In this document: piece after piece, positions 1-7,028 of the stretch
Layout of the letters: the number at the start of each line of letters is the position of its first letter
How positions within the stretch are numbered: position 1 is the first letter of the stretch
Assembly (NCBI RefSeq): GCF_000739655.1
Contig: NZ_BATR01000174.1
Span: 1-33,237, forward strand
Direction of reading: 5' to 3'
Length of the DNA: 33,237 bases
Source of the DNA: Verrucomicrobium sp. BvORR106
Lineage (GTDB): Bacteria > Verrucomicrobiota > Verrucomicrobiia > Verrucomicrobiales > Verrucomicrobiaceae
The notes under the pieces: generated by a model
The model's database searches: none
The model's input: only the letters and a program-made list of their open reading frames with translations
What the model was told of the DNA's origin: nothing
Position numbers and translations under genes: made by a program

Positions 1-524
1 AGGAGCAACTCCTCCTCACGCCATACGGTGAGATCAAGCTCCCGCGGCACTTTCTCCGGTCGCGCTCCCATGAAGCCTCCATCCAGCTCGCCGGAGAGAA
101 TCGCCTCAACTTGAGCAGCAGGTGCCAGATCGGTGACTTCCAAGTGACACCGTGCGTGGGTTTCTCGGAACCTCTGGAACAACCTCACGAGCGGCTCATC
201 CAGCAAGGCCCCAACAAAGGCCAGACGGAGCCGCTCCGTCACGCCCTCCCTGGCGAGTCGCAGACTCTCGGCCGCCCGGTCCAGAATGGCGAGCGCCGCC
301 CGCGCATCCTCCAGATACCGGCGGCCCGGCTCTGTCAGCGAGACCGAATGGGTATCCCGATCCAGCAGCCGGCAGCCCACCCTCCCCTCCAGCGCCTGAA
401 TGTGCCGCGTGAGGGGCGGCTGGGACAGCCCCAGACTCCGGGCGGCCCGGGAGAAGTTCAAGTGCTCTGCCACCGCCAGGAAACACTCCAACTCCCTCAT
501 CTCCGGCCGTTCCAAACGCGTCAT
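1..524 (-). CDS. LysR-family transcriptional regulator, N-terminal part (cut by window edge)
   Basis: The reverse strand is open from an ATG at 524 to the window edge, about 174 residues with no stop. It begins MTRLERPEMRELECFLAVAE and continues with the LysR winged helix-turn-helix (HLNFSRAARSLGLSQPPLTR, then LEGRVGCRLLDR), followed by the linker helix and the first part of the effector-binding domain (LRLAFVGALLDEPLVRLFQR, GELDGGFMGARP). Members of this family are about 300 residues, so the C-terminal 120 or so lie outside. LysR proteins usually control a divergent neighbour and themselves; the divergent gene here is a methyltransferase, and palindromes sit over the start codon. The ligand cannot be told from the sequence. 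The family call is firm. Confidence 0.9.
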   Translation of the reverse strand, partial: MTRLERPEMRELECFLAVAEHLNFSRAARSLGLSQPPLTRHIQALEGRVGCRLLDRDTHSVSLTEPGRRYLEDARAALAILDRAAESLRLAREGVTERLRLAFVGALLDEPLVRLFQRFRETHARCHLEVTDLAPAAQVEAILSGELDGGFMGARPEKVPRELDLTVWREEELL

Positions 525-556
525 ACGCAAATCGTATCACTATGATAGGGTCATAG
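523..556. promoter_or_regulatory. Putative LysR operators between regulator and methyltransferase
   Basis: Two adjacent inverted repeats with the T-N11-A spacing of LysR sites are visible: ATACG-N5-CGTAT at 523-537, which overlaps the regulator's own start codon, and CTATGA-N5-TCATAG at 540-556. A third, TATCA-N3-TGATA, lies between them at 535-547. Position and symmetry suggest autoregulation and control of the divergent gene; this is inferred from sequence only. Confidence 0.5.
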
Positions 557-651
557 CAATTCCACATCACAAGAAGCAGGGCAGCTTGATGGTGGGTTCC
601 GGATCAAACGATTCAGCCCATGCCCACTCAACACCAGCCCTCCATCCTTCC

Positions 652-1392
652 ATGCATCCGCCCCTTTCCTCCCCCACTCCACTGGCAGAAAAGTCCACTC
701 TGGAGGAGATCCGCATCCGCTTTGATCACGATGTGGAGCGCTTCAGCAAACTGGAAACCGGCCAGCAGGCCACCGTGGACGCGCCCCTGGTGCTGGAGCT
801 GATCGCAAAAGCCGCGGGCAGTCATCTGCGAAACGGAGATACCCTGCTGGACCTGGGCTGCGGAGCGGGAAACATGACGCTGCGCATCATGCAGGAGACC
901 GGCCCTCTGCACTGCCACCTGGTGGACTTGAGCCAGCCCATGCTGACGCGGGCGCTCGACCGCGCCACGACCGCACACGCCGCCAGCGTGCACGTCACGC
1001 AAGCTGACTTGCGCACCCTGGAGTTCGAGGCATCACAGTTCGATGCTGTGGTGGCCGGGGCGGTGCTGCACCACCTGCGGGACGATGCTGACTGGGAACA
1101 CGTGTTCCGGCAGATCCGGAGGTGGTTGAAGCCGGGCGGCCGCCTGTATGTGGCCGATCTCATCACGTTTGAAGATCCCGCCATCCAGAAAATCATGTGG
1201 GACCGCTATGGCGACTACCTCACCGGCCTGGGTGGCCCTGACTATCGAGACAAAGTCTTCGCCTACATCGACAAGGAGGACACACCCCGATCACTCCCCT
1301 ACCAGCTGAACCTGTGCCGCGAAGTCGGGTTCAAATCCTGGGAGGTGCTGCATCGCAACAGCGTCTTCGCCTGCTACGTGGCGGAAGGGTGA
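652..1392 (+). CDS. Class I SAM-dependent methyltransferase
   Basis: A 246-residue protein with a Rossmann-type methyltransferase fold. Motif I is DTLLDLGCGAGNMT, the acidic strand-2 end is HLVDLSQPML, motif II/III is FDAVVAGAVLHHL, and WLKPGGRLYVADL follows. It would transfer a methyl group from S-adenosylmethionine; the substrate is unknown. The reading frame extends upstream to 400, but that part overlaps the LysR gene. ATG 652 lies behind a pyrimidine-rich leader like other starts here, and an in-frame ATG at 589 is the alternative. The N-terminal segment (EEIRIRFDHDVERFSKLETG) precedes the fold and may be a substrate lid. Divergence from a LysR gene suggests that regulator controls it. 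Confidence 0.85.
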   Translation: MHPPLSSPTPLAEKSTLEEIRIRFDHDVERFSKLETGQQATVDAPLVLELIAKAAGSHLRNGDTLLDLGCGAGNMTLRIMQETGPLHCHLVDLSQPMLTRALDRATTAHAASVHVTQADLRTLEFEASQFDAVVAGAVLHHLRDDADWEHVFRQIRRWLKPGGRLYVADLITFEDPAIQKIMWDRYGDYLTGLGGPDYRDKVFAYIDKEDTPRSLPYQLNLCREVGFKSWEVLHRNSVFACYVAEG

Positions 1393-1397
1393 CGCTC

Positions 1398-1429
1398 CAT
1401 GAAGGCGCGGCCATCGCCACGCCTTCATG
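1398..1429. terminator. Stem-loop after the methyltransferase gene
   Basis: A perfect 10-bp inverted repeat, CATGAAGGCG (1398-1407) and CGCCTTCATG (1420-1429), with a 12-base loop begins six bases after the methyltransferase stop. No T-run follows, so an intrinsic terminator is uncertain. The right arm runs straight into the operator palindrome at 1428, and part of it (CCTTCATGCAA) recurs at 1481-1491. Confidence 0.45.
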
Positions 1430-1442
1430 CAATTAAATTGCA
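1428..1442. promoter_or_regulatory. Fur/Zur-type operator, site 1
   Basis: TGCAATTAAATTGCA is a perfect palindrome about a central A and extends to 17 bp (1427-1443). It fits TGCAA-N5-TTGCA, shared by four sites beside metal-uptake genes in this window. An imperfect 16-bp palindrome, GCAGTTGATCAATTGC, lies just downstream at 1446-1461. Fur-family repressors bind A/T-rich palindromes of this size; assignment to Zur rests on the neighbouring genes. Confidence 0.6.
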
Positions 1443-1485
1443 TTTGCAGTTGATCAATTGCGGGGCATGAGGCAATCAAGCCTTC

Positions 1486-2229
1486 ATGCAAATAAGTTGC
1501 GTTACAGATCGAACCCAACTTGACTCACCTCCCGCGGGCTTCACCTTGATGGAACTGCTGGTCACCGTGGTGATCGTCGCCCTCGTGGCCACCTTGGTGC
1601 TCGCGGGAGCAGGCGTCGTTCGCCAGCAGACTCAACAGGCCGTATGCATGGGCAACCAGCGGCAGCTGGGCGTGGCCATCTTGGGCTATGGCCAGGATCA
1701 TCACGGCGACTTCCCCATGACCTCGCACGGTCTGGACGCGTCCAACCACACGTCCTCCTGGGTGTTCAGCCTGGCCGAATACCTGGCGGACGTGGACGAG
1801 GTGAGGATCTGCCCCGCCGATCCCAAGGGCAAGGAACGCCTGGAGGCCCACGGCACCAGCTATGTGCTGAACAGCTACCTCACGGTCGCGCAGCAGGATC
1901 CCTTTGGCCGCAGCTTGGGAGGCTTCACCAACCTCAACCAACTGTCGTCCCCCGCGACCACGCCGCTGGCCTTCATCATCAACTTTTCCAAAGGGGTGGG
2001 CTACGGGAATGATCACACCCATTCTGAGAGCTGGGACTCATGGGGCAGGATGCTCACGGACATCCAACCAGACGCCTTCCGTGGCGATTGGCACGGTCCG
2101 GATCGGACGAAGGGTTCCGCAAACTACCTCTTTGCCGACGGTCATGTGGAAAACCTCCCCGCGGCACAGATCCAGTCATGGATCACCAGCGGCCACAACT
2201 TTGCAAATCCTGCCTCATCCCCCCAATGA
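1486..2229 (+). CDS. Type II/IV pseudopilin-like protein with prepilin cleavage motif
   Basis: A 247-residue protein. The prepilin motif AG|FTLMELLVTVVIVALVA starts near residue 17: Gly before the cleavage site, Phe +1, Glu +5, then one hydrophobic helix. The rest is the globular domain common in Planctomycetes and Verrucomicrobia, ending in a LFADGHVE motif (the H-x-DG type C-terminus). Such proteins are processed by prepilin peptidase and form pseudopili or periplasmic/surface subunits. ATG 1486 is the only normal start before the motif, and it overlaps the second operator (1487-1501), so repressor binding there would block the gene. It overlaps the next gene by ATGA, so the two are translationally coupled. 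Confidence 0.8.
   Translation: MQISCVTDRTQLDSPPAGFTLMELLVTVVIVALVATLVLAGAGVVRQQTQQAVCMGNQRQLGVAILGYGQDHHGDFPMTSHGLDASNHTSSWVFSLAEYLADVDEVRICPADPKGKERLEAHGTSYVLNSYLTVAQQDPFGRSLGGFTNLNQLSSPATTPLAFIINFSKGVGYGNDHTHSESWDSWGRMLTDIQPDAFRGDWHGPDRTKGSANYLFADGHVENLPAAQIQSWITSGHNFANPASSPQ
1487..1501. promoter_or_regulatory. Fur/Zur-type operator, site 2, over a start codon
   Basis: TGCAAATAAGTTGCG matches TGCAA-N5-TTGCA with one mismatch at the last base. It begins on the second base of the pseudopilin ATG. The centre lies 59 bp from that of site 1. Confidence 0.45.
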
Positions 2230-3050
2230 ACCTGCTCCCCTGCTCACCCATAGTGCGTCAGACCTCCGTCCTGGCGGTGTCTTGCGGTCTGCTCATTTCC
2301 TCGATCCACGCCGCCACCGTGCTGGGTCCGGGACACGCCGACCTGCGCTACAACGTCAACGCTTCTGGTGACTGGTCCGTCCTGGTGCATCACGACGGCT
2401 CCGGCTCCGTGCCTGCTTCCGATCATCCGGTAGGCACCGACACCTTGTTCTATCTTGGCAGTGCCCTCGCCCCTTCCGGTAGCCGGCTCTCGCGACCATC
2501 CGGCGCCACCTGGGACTTCCTGGGCGTCCCTGCGGGCAGTGACATCTGGGTGATTTCCCAAACCCAGTCGGCCACTCCCAACACCGTGTGGATGGGCCTG
2601 AACACGGAGGAGACCTCCACCTCCAGCCTCCTGGCCTGGGACCCGGCCCACGCCAGCGTCGGATCCGGCAAGTGGCTGGAGCTCCGCCTGCGGGATGTGA
2701 CCTACACCGGCACAGGCACGAACAACCAATTCGCCCTGTGGGTGAGCGGATCCTTTGGCACGCCAAATGTCTGGATGGACACGTCCGATGGCATTGCCAC
2801 GAACGGGACCGACGATGTCTTCTACATGGCCCCCGGGCAACACAGCCACATGAACTGGGCTTTCACCAGTGAAGGGATCTATGACCTCACCTTCGATGCC
2901 CGCACCTTGCTGGCAGATGGCACCTTCAGTATCAGTGATCCCTTCATCCTCCGCTTTGGAGTCAACAGCACCGGAGCCGTGCCAGAACCGGGCAAGTCCC
3001 TGCTGGCCTTGCTCGGTCTCTGCCTTGCATTCCTCCGCCGTCGGCGCTGA
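2226..3050 (+). CDS. Choice-of-anchor M domain surface protein with PEP-CTERM sorting signal
   Basis: A 274-residue exported protein. It has a signal peptide (VRQTSVLAVSCGLLISSIHAA, about residues 10-30), a beta-rich body, and the segment HSHMNWAFTSEGIYDLTF, which matches the choice-of-anchor M domain (the TIGR03769 type). It ends in VPEPGKSLLALLGLCLAF followed by arginines, a PEP-CTERM signal for exosortase sorting. In actinobacteria this domain is typically encoded beside metal-type ABC transporters; here too a Znu-type ABC system lies within 10 kb. The start overlaps the pseudopilin stop (ATGA). The upstream frame extends to 2040 but lies inside the pseudopilin gene. A surface metal-binding role is inference. 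Confidence 0.8.
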   Translation: MNLLPCSPIVRQTSVLAVSCGLLISSIHAATVLGPGHADLRYNVNASGDWSVLVHHDGSGSVPASDHPVGTDTLFYLGSALAPSGSRLSRPSGATWDFLGVPAGSDIWVISQTQSATPNTVWMGLNTEETSTSSLLAWDPAHASVGSGKWLELRLRDVTYTGTGTNNQFALWVSGSFGTPNVWMDTSDGIATNGTDDVFYMAPGQHSHMNWAFTSEGIYDLTFDARTLLADGTFSISDPFILRFGVNSTGAVPEPGKSLLALLGLCLAFLRRRR

Positions 3051-3192
3051 ACACCTCTCAGCGCGTTTTGCAGATATGGGCTAGTGCTCAATGCCATCAG
3101 CGAAACGGATGATCTTGCCGGGTTGGCCGCCTGAGTGCCAAGAGCAGTCGCGATGGTGCATCCGCCATACCGGTGCAGGAATGCCACCTCAG

Positions 3193-3281
3193 GAGGGCCG
3201 AAGGTCCGGCTTTATTGCAGCCTTGGGCAACGCCCAAGGAATAGATGACCAAACAAACCTTGAGGGCTGAAGGCCCGGCCT
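3193..3281. repeat. Intergenic repeat element with hairpin
   Basis: In the 343-base gap between convergent genes lie two imperfect 20-bp direct repeats, GAGGGCCGAAGGTCCGGCTT (3193-3212) and GAGGGCTGAAGGCCCGGCCT (3262-3281). Between them is a perfect hairpin, CCTTGGGC-AAC-GCCCAAGG (3221-3239). The pattern resembles dispersed intergenic repeats of Verrucomicrobia and Planctomycetes; related blocks occur near 30921 and 33060. I see no gene in the gap. Confidence 0.5.
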
Positions 3282-3393
3282 CATCATACCTGCCCACGAT
3301 GAGCTTCCCTGAATCAGCCCGGCGTTTTCAGCCCTCAGCTCGTTCGCCTGCGAGATAGTCGACCTCGCGAGCTTTTTCCCTGACGGCATTGGA

Positions 3394-5061
3394 CTAAACC
3401 TGCGATATCAGAATCGCACTGACGACTGCTGTCACCATCTGCCTCCAGAACAACTGCCACGCCGCGAGCCAGCCCAGCTCGCGGCGCACCGTCCACAGCG
3501 TCACCAGGCAGGTACTGAAGGTGGACATCAGCCACACGGCGACAAACACCTGTCGGCCACTCATGGCAAGCAGGGTGGCTCCATCCCCTGCATTGAGGGC
3601 AAGCATGCCGTCCTTGCGAATCACGGAGAGGACCAGCGCGGTGGCGGCCTCTGCAGGCAGCCCGACCCACTGGAGGGCGGGTGCCAGCCATTGGCCCACT
3701 CCGGTGAGCACGCCCAGTTGATCCAGACCTGCGGCCACCACGCAGATTCCCAGAAACAACGGCATGGCCTGCAGGAGAAACTGCTTCAGGATCGCCCGGA
3801 CCCGCCAGAAGATTGCACGAACAGATGGCCATTGCAGAAAGGCCCGCTCGGTCAGCGTGAATGACGCCGGACGATGCGCATGCCTTTGCCCGTGCCAGAG
3901 CCGTGTGTGCACCGCCCCCACGAGGAACAACAACAGAAGATACGGGAGAAACAGCCCGGGCCTGCCCGCAGCACCAAAGAGGCTGAGCGTGGCGCCGATC
4001 TGATAGGAACAAGCACTGCCAAACGCGATGAGCGAGACGCAGGCTTGGCGGGAGCAGGCTCCGCAGGCCCGGCTCTGGTGCACAGCGACGACATTGCAGC
4101 CATATCCCGTCAGCGCCGGCATGAGATCCCGGCTGTCGAGCCCGATGCGCCGCAGCCAGGGATCCAGTGCGGCGGCCATGCGATCCTTCAATCCCGTCTC
4201 CTCCACCACGGCCACGCTGATACCGACCAGCAACACCACGGGAAATGCCCAGAGGAAGGAATACACCCCCAAGGTCAGCAGACCATAGCTGCCGGTGAAC
4301 AGAGCCTGTAGCCAGTGAGGCAGAGACAGTGCCGCGGCCCATGCCTGCGCAGGCGTGATCAGCAACGTCTCCACCACCGGCTGCAGCCAGGTGGCGGCCA
4401 GCCATGCCAGATAGACCGGCCCGGCGAACATGCCCACCGCCAGCGACGCTGCCAGCACGGGACCGAGTGTTGCGTGCTCGAACCAAGTGACGGCTGGATC
4501 CCGCTCCTCCCGCAGTCCATTGACCGTCCCCGGATGTTCCAACAATCGGGCTTCGGGCGGCCGGGCTTGCTCGATGGCCAGCAGCAGCGCCTGCCGTTCC
4601 CCGGTTCCCAGTTCACGGGCATTCACCAGGACCACGGGCACCTGCAGCCTCTGCTGGTAGTGCTGCACCATGGCATGCACCGAGGCCGGGGCCAGATCCT
4701 TGAAGGTCACCGCCACGGCACTGCGCCTGCCTTGCAGGTCCAGCTCCCGCAACAGGGTCTCCATCTCCCGCATCAGGTGCGTTCCCCGCACCACAAGCAG
4801 CACGATATCGGCCCCTTCCGTTTCGGCCAGGGCCACACGTGTGGTTTCAGCATCCGCCGCAGTACGGATGCCAGGTGTATCCACGACCTCACACGTGCAA
4901 TCAGGCACCCGACATCGTCGGCAGACCACCGTGGATCCACGATAGTTGGCCTCGTCGCCGGCCGCATGCCCGGTGAGCCCGCGAAAGAGGGCACTCTTCC
5001 CCGCTGACTCCAGCCCTGCCAGCACGACGGAGGGAGACACAGCCACGTGTGCGCGGTTCAT
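3394..5061 (-). CDS. FeoB-like metal transporter with cysteine-rich G domain
   Basis: A 555-residue protein. The N-terminal G domain has a P-loop GLESAGKS (16-23), a switch-I region like FeoB (NYRGSTV, 40-46), DTPG (61-64) and TFKD (119-122), where FeoB has an N-x-x-D type motif. A multi-pass membrane part from about residue 200 carries two Gate regions, with the FeoB hallmark GYGCNV at 319-324. FeoB proteins import ferrous iron. This one is shorter than the usual 700 or more residues and has added cysteines: C47, C50, C55 and C57 inside the G domain, and C333, C336 and C341 after the Gate motif. It is last in a coupled operon (ATGA overlap upstream) whose promoter carries Zur-like operators, so zinc is a plausible substrate; iron cannot be excluded. 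Confidence 0.8.
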   Translation of the reverse strand: MNRAHVAVSPSVVLAGLESAGKSALFRGLTGHAAGDEANYRGSTVVCRRCRVPDCTCEVVDTPGIRTAADAETTRVALAETEGADIVLLVVRGTHLMREMETLLRELDLQGRRSAVAVTFKDLAPASVHAMVQHYQQRLQVPVVLVNARELGTGERQALLLAIEQARPPEARLLEHPGTVNGLREERDPAVTWFEHATLGPVLAASLAVGMFAGPVYLAWLAATWLQPVVETLLITPAQAWAAALSLPHWLQALFTGSYGLLTLGVYSFLWAFPVVLLVGISVAVVEETGLKDRMAAALDPWLRRIGLDSRDLMPALTGYGCNVVAVHQSRACGACSRQACVSLIAFGSACSYQIGATLSLFGAAGRPGLFLPYLLLLFLVGAVHTRLWHGQRHAHRPASFTLTERAFLQWPSVRAIFWRVRAILKQFLLQAMPLFLGICVVAAGLDQLGVLTGVGQWLAPALQWVGLPAEAATALVLSVIRKDGMLALNAGDGATLLAMSGRQVFVAVWLMSTFSTCLVTLWTVRRELGWLAAWQLFWRQMVTAVVSAILISQV

Positions 5062-5684
5062 GAGCCAACCTCCCGACTTCTCCGTCCCCAGGCCCGGGCT
5101 CTGGGCACGGTGCCAGCTTCCACAACAAAGGCGGCATACCAGTTCCGCGCCGTTTCCGGCGGCAACCACCAGTGTCGCTTGAGAAGCATCTGATACTCCC
5201 GGTACTGGGCAGCGCGGTGGCAACTCCCCAGATGGGAGGCGATCCACTCCTCGTACTCCACCAGCCATCTCAGGACCGTGCCGGTGACGGTCGCCAAGTG
5301 GCCCCACTCCGAGACTCCCGTAGGGGTCCAGATGCGAGCCTCTTCCACCCGATCTGCCCGCACCGGCAAGACCTCTCCACAGAGCTGACAGACCCGACGC
5401 TGCCGAACAAAGATCATGCCCGGCCCGGCCCCCTCCGCTGGGTACCAGCCAGCCAGATGGCCGTGCAGTTCGAGGATCCCACCTTCCAGCTCCCGCTGAT
5501 AGCGGCTGGTGCCATGCACTCCTTCCTTCGCAATGCGACGGAACCCATGCTCCACCAGCAGATTCCCTCCTGGGTGCAGCACGTCCCGGCCCCAGTAGTA
5601 CATCTGCAGGTACAGTCCAGTGGCCACATCCTTCAGCCGCGGAGGCAGCGCATTGGGTGCGATCGTCAATGCAGGCTCAGACAT
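5058..5684 (-). CDS. Conserved-looking protein of unknown family with CxxC motif
   Basis: A 208-residue protein I do not recognise. It has no signal peptide and no clear membrane segment. It is rich in aromatic residues and histidines, with a CQLC motif (C99, C102), GWYPAEGAGPGMIFVRQRR before it, and WGHLATVTGTVLRWLVEYEE after it. The start overlaps the flavoprotein stop by 8 bp and its stop overlaps the FeoB-like start by ATGA, so all three are made from one transcript and probably act together. A cytoplasmic partner or metal-handling subunit of the transporter is a guess from context. Confidence 0.7.
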   Translation of the reverse strand: MSEPALTIAPNALPPRLKDVATGLYLQMYYWGRDVLHPGGNLLVEHGFRRIAKEGVHGTSRYQRELEGGILELHGHLAGWYPAEGAGPGMIFVRQRRVCQLCGEVLPVRADRVEEARIWTPTGVSEWGHLATVTGTVLRWLVEYEEWIASHLGSCHRAAQYREYQMLLKRHWWLPPETARNWYAAFVVEAGTVPRARAWGRRSREVGS

Positions 5685-6912
5685 GCGCAGGCACCTCCCG
5701 AACCTTCAGGGTCTCATACTCCGCGACCTCCGGTGTTTCCTGCCCTGTGGCAGCCACCGCACACTGGCAGTCCAAGCAGCAGGACAAGTCCTCCAGCATG
5801 AACCCATGCTCCTGCCAGGGGCGGAGTGCCGTCTCCCATGGCGAGCCGAGACGTTGCGCGATCGCACGCGCCACCACGCCAAAACGGGAGCGGAACTTGT
5901 AGATGAAACAGAAGCTGCTGCCGCGATGAACCAAGGAAGGCCCGCTGTAGAACAGGCCCGGCGTGAGCGTGCTTTCATCCGCCGCTTCACTGAAGATCAA
6001 CTGGCCCTTCGCTTCATGAAACAAGTGGCGCACCGGCTGCAATGCCGAGTGAAAGCCGGTGCAGAGGATTGGAGCGGTCTCGGACTCGTACACTCCCCCG
6101 GCTCGATCATGCACCCGCCACCGGCCGCGCTGGCGGGTGACTTCAGAGATGTCCGCGTTCTTGTAGAAGTGGATGCTTCCCGGCGCATCCAGCAGCGCCG
6201 CCTTGAGCCGGTCAATCGTGTAGGGGCTGAGGGCCACACTGGGATCCGGGCTGCTCACATGCCACGGTTCGCCACGGGAGAGCACCTTCACATTCTTCCC
6301 CAGCCAGGCGAGATTCACCGCGGCATCAATGCCGCTCTCATAGCCGCCGATGATCGTGTACTCCGTGCCCCGCAGAAGCTTCCAGTCCACCACCTCTCCA
6401 TTGTGGCGGCAATGATGCGCCCCTTTGATGCCGCCGTGGTCAGGGCGGGAGAACTCACCTGCCGCCCAGATCACGTTCCGGGCGCGCACCGCGCCTTCTG
6501 TCGTGGCTACCTCGAACCCAGTGCCGTTTGGCTTTATTTCCTTCACCCCCGTACCCTCCCGGACCGGCAGCTCATAGTGCGCGGCCACGGCCCTGAGGTA
6601 CTGGGCATACTCCCGGCCGCTAGGATGTTCCCCGTGCAGAAAGTCGGCCGGTGATGTCTTGGGCGTGATGGCATTCAGATCCGGCTGGCGGAAGGGGTTG
6701 CTGTGGAAGCTGGGGGTGATGAGCCGCATCTGCCGCGGCCATCTCGCGAAGGAGGCCCCCACTTCACACCGGTCAAAGATGGCCATGCGCTGCACGCCGC
6801 AGGCCTGGAGCGCCAGTGCGCACCCCAGCCCGGCGGGCCCGGCCCCGATCACCGCCACATCCAAGCCCGCCTCCAGCTCCGCGTTCTCGTTCGATACCCT
6901 TCTCGCAGTCAT
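5677..6912 (-). CDS. CzcO-like FAD/NAD(P)-dependent oxidoreductase with C-terminal cysteine cluster
   Basis: A 411-residue flavoprotein. The FAD-binding GAGPAGLG is at 23-30, a second dinucleotide-binding site is TIIGGYESGIDAA, and an ATG-like strand is ILCTGFHSAL. It belongs with COG2072-type flavoproteins (CzcO and flavin monooxygenases). The C-terminal tail has the cluster CCLDCQC (378-384), which could bind metal or be redox active. It is first in the operon with the unknown 208-residue protein and the FeoB-like transporter. Its ATG lies four bases from a Zur-like operator (6916-6930), so repression when metal is ample is likely. The reaction is unknown; a metallophore-modifying or metal-reducing role is inference. 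Confidence 0.8.
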   Translation of the reverse strand: MTARRVSNENAELEAGLDVAVIGAGPAGLGCALALQACGVQRMAIFDRCEVGASFARWPRQMRLITPSFHSNPFRQPDLNAITPKTSPADFLHGEHPSGREYAQYLRAVAAHYELPVREGTGVKEIKPNGTGFEVATTEGAVRARNVIWAAGEFSRPDHGGIKGAHHCRHNGEVVDWKLLRGTEYTIIGGYESGIDAAVNLAWLGKNVKVLSRGEPWHVSSPDPSVALSPYTIDRLKAALLDAPGSIHFYKNADISEVTRQRGRWRVHDRAGGVYESETAPILCTGFHSALQPVRHLFHEAKGQLIFSEAADESTLTPGLFYSGPSLVHRGSSFCFIYKFRSRFGVVARAIAQRLGSPWETALRPWQEHGFMLEDLSCCLDCQCAVAATGQETPEVAEYETLKVREVPAHV

Positions 6913-6915
6913 TAA

Positions 6916-6930
6916 CGCAAATTCATTGCA
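6916..6930. promoter_or_regulatory. Fur/Zur-type operator, site 3
   Basis: CGCAAATTCATTGCA fits TGCAA-N5-TTGCA with one mismatch. It is flanked by a perfect 7-bp inverted repeat, CATTAAC (6910-6916) and GTTAATG (6931-6937). It lies directly upstream of the leftward flavoprotein start. Confidence 0.55.
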
Positions 6931-6942
6931 GTTAATGCTTGA

Positions 6943-6957
6943 TGCAAGAAAATTGCA
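6943..6957. promoter_or_regulatory. Fur/Zur-type operator, site 4
   Basis: TGCAAGAAAATTGCA is a perfect match to TGCAA-N5-TTGCA, 27 bp centre to centre from site 3, in the divergent promoter region of the flavoprotein and outer-membrane barrel genes. Confidence 0.6.
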
Positions 6958-6965
6958 GGAGAAAG

Positions 6966-6994
6966 TGGACGGCGATAACCAAACGCACTATGAT
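6966..6994 (+). promoter_or_regulatory. Possible sigma-70 promoter of the barrel gene
   Basis: TGGACG (6966-6971) and TATGAT (6989-6994) are 17 bases apart and resemble -35 and -10 elements. A transcript starting near 7001 would favour ATG 7029 over ATG 6990. Sequence resemblance only. Confidence 0.3.
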
Positions 6995-7028
6995 TGTATC
7001 TACCGCCACCTCCCGCCCTGCCTTTGCG

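Noticed and set aside
3335..4486. 383-codon frame overlapping the FeoB-like gene in another frame
   Set aside because: The FeoB-like frame has clear motifs and membrane helices. This one reads as Ala/Gly/Arg-rich noise.
6939..7028. Upstream extension of the barrel protein from ATG 6939
   Set aside because: It would place coding sequence over operator site 4 and the promoter-like elements and put a charged stretch before the signal peptide.
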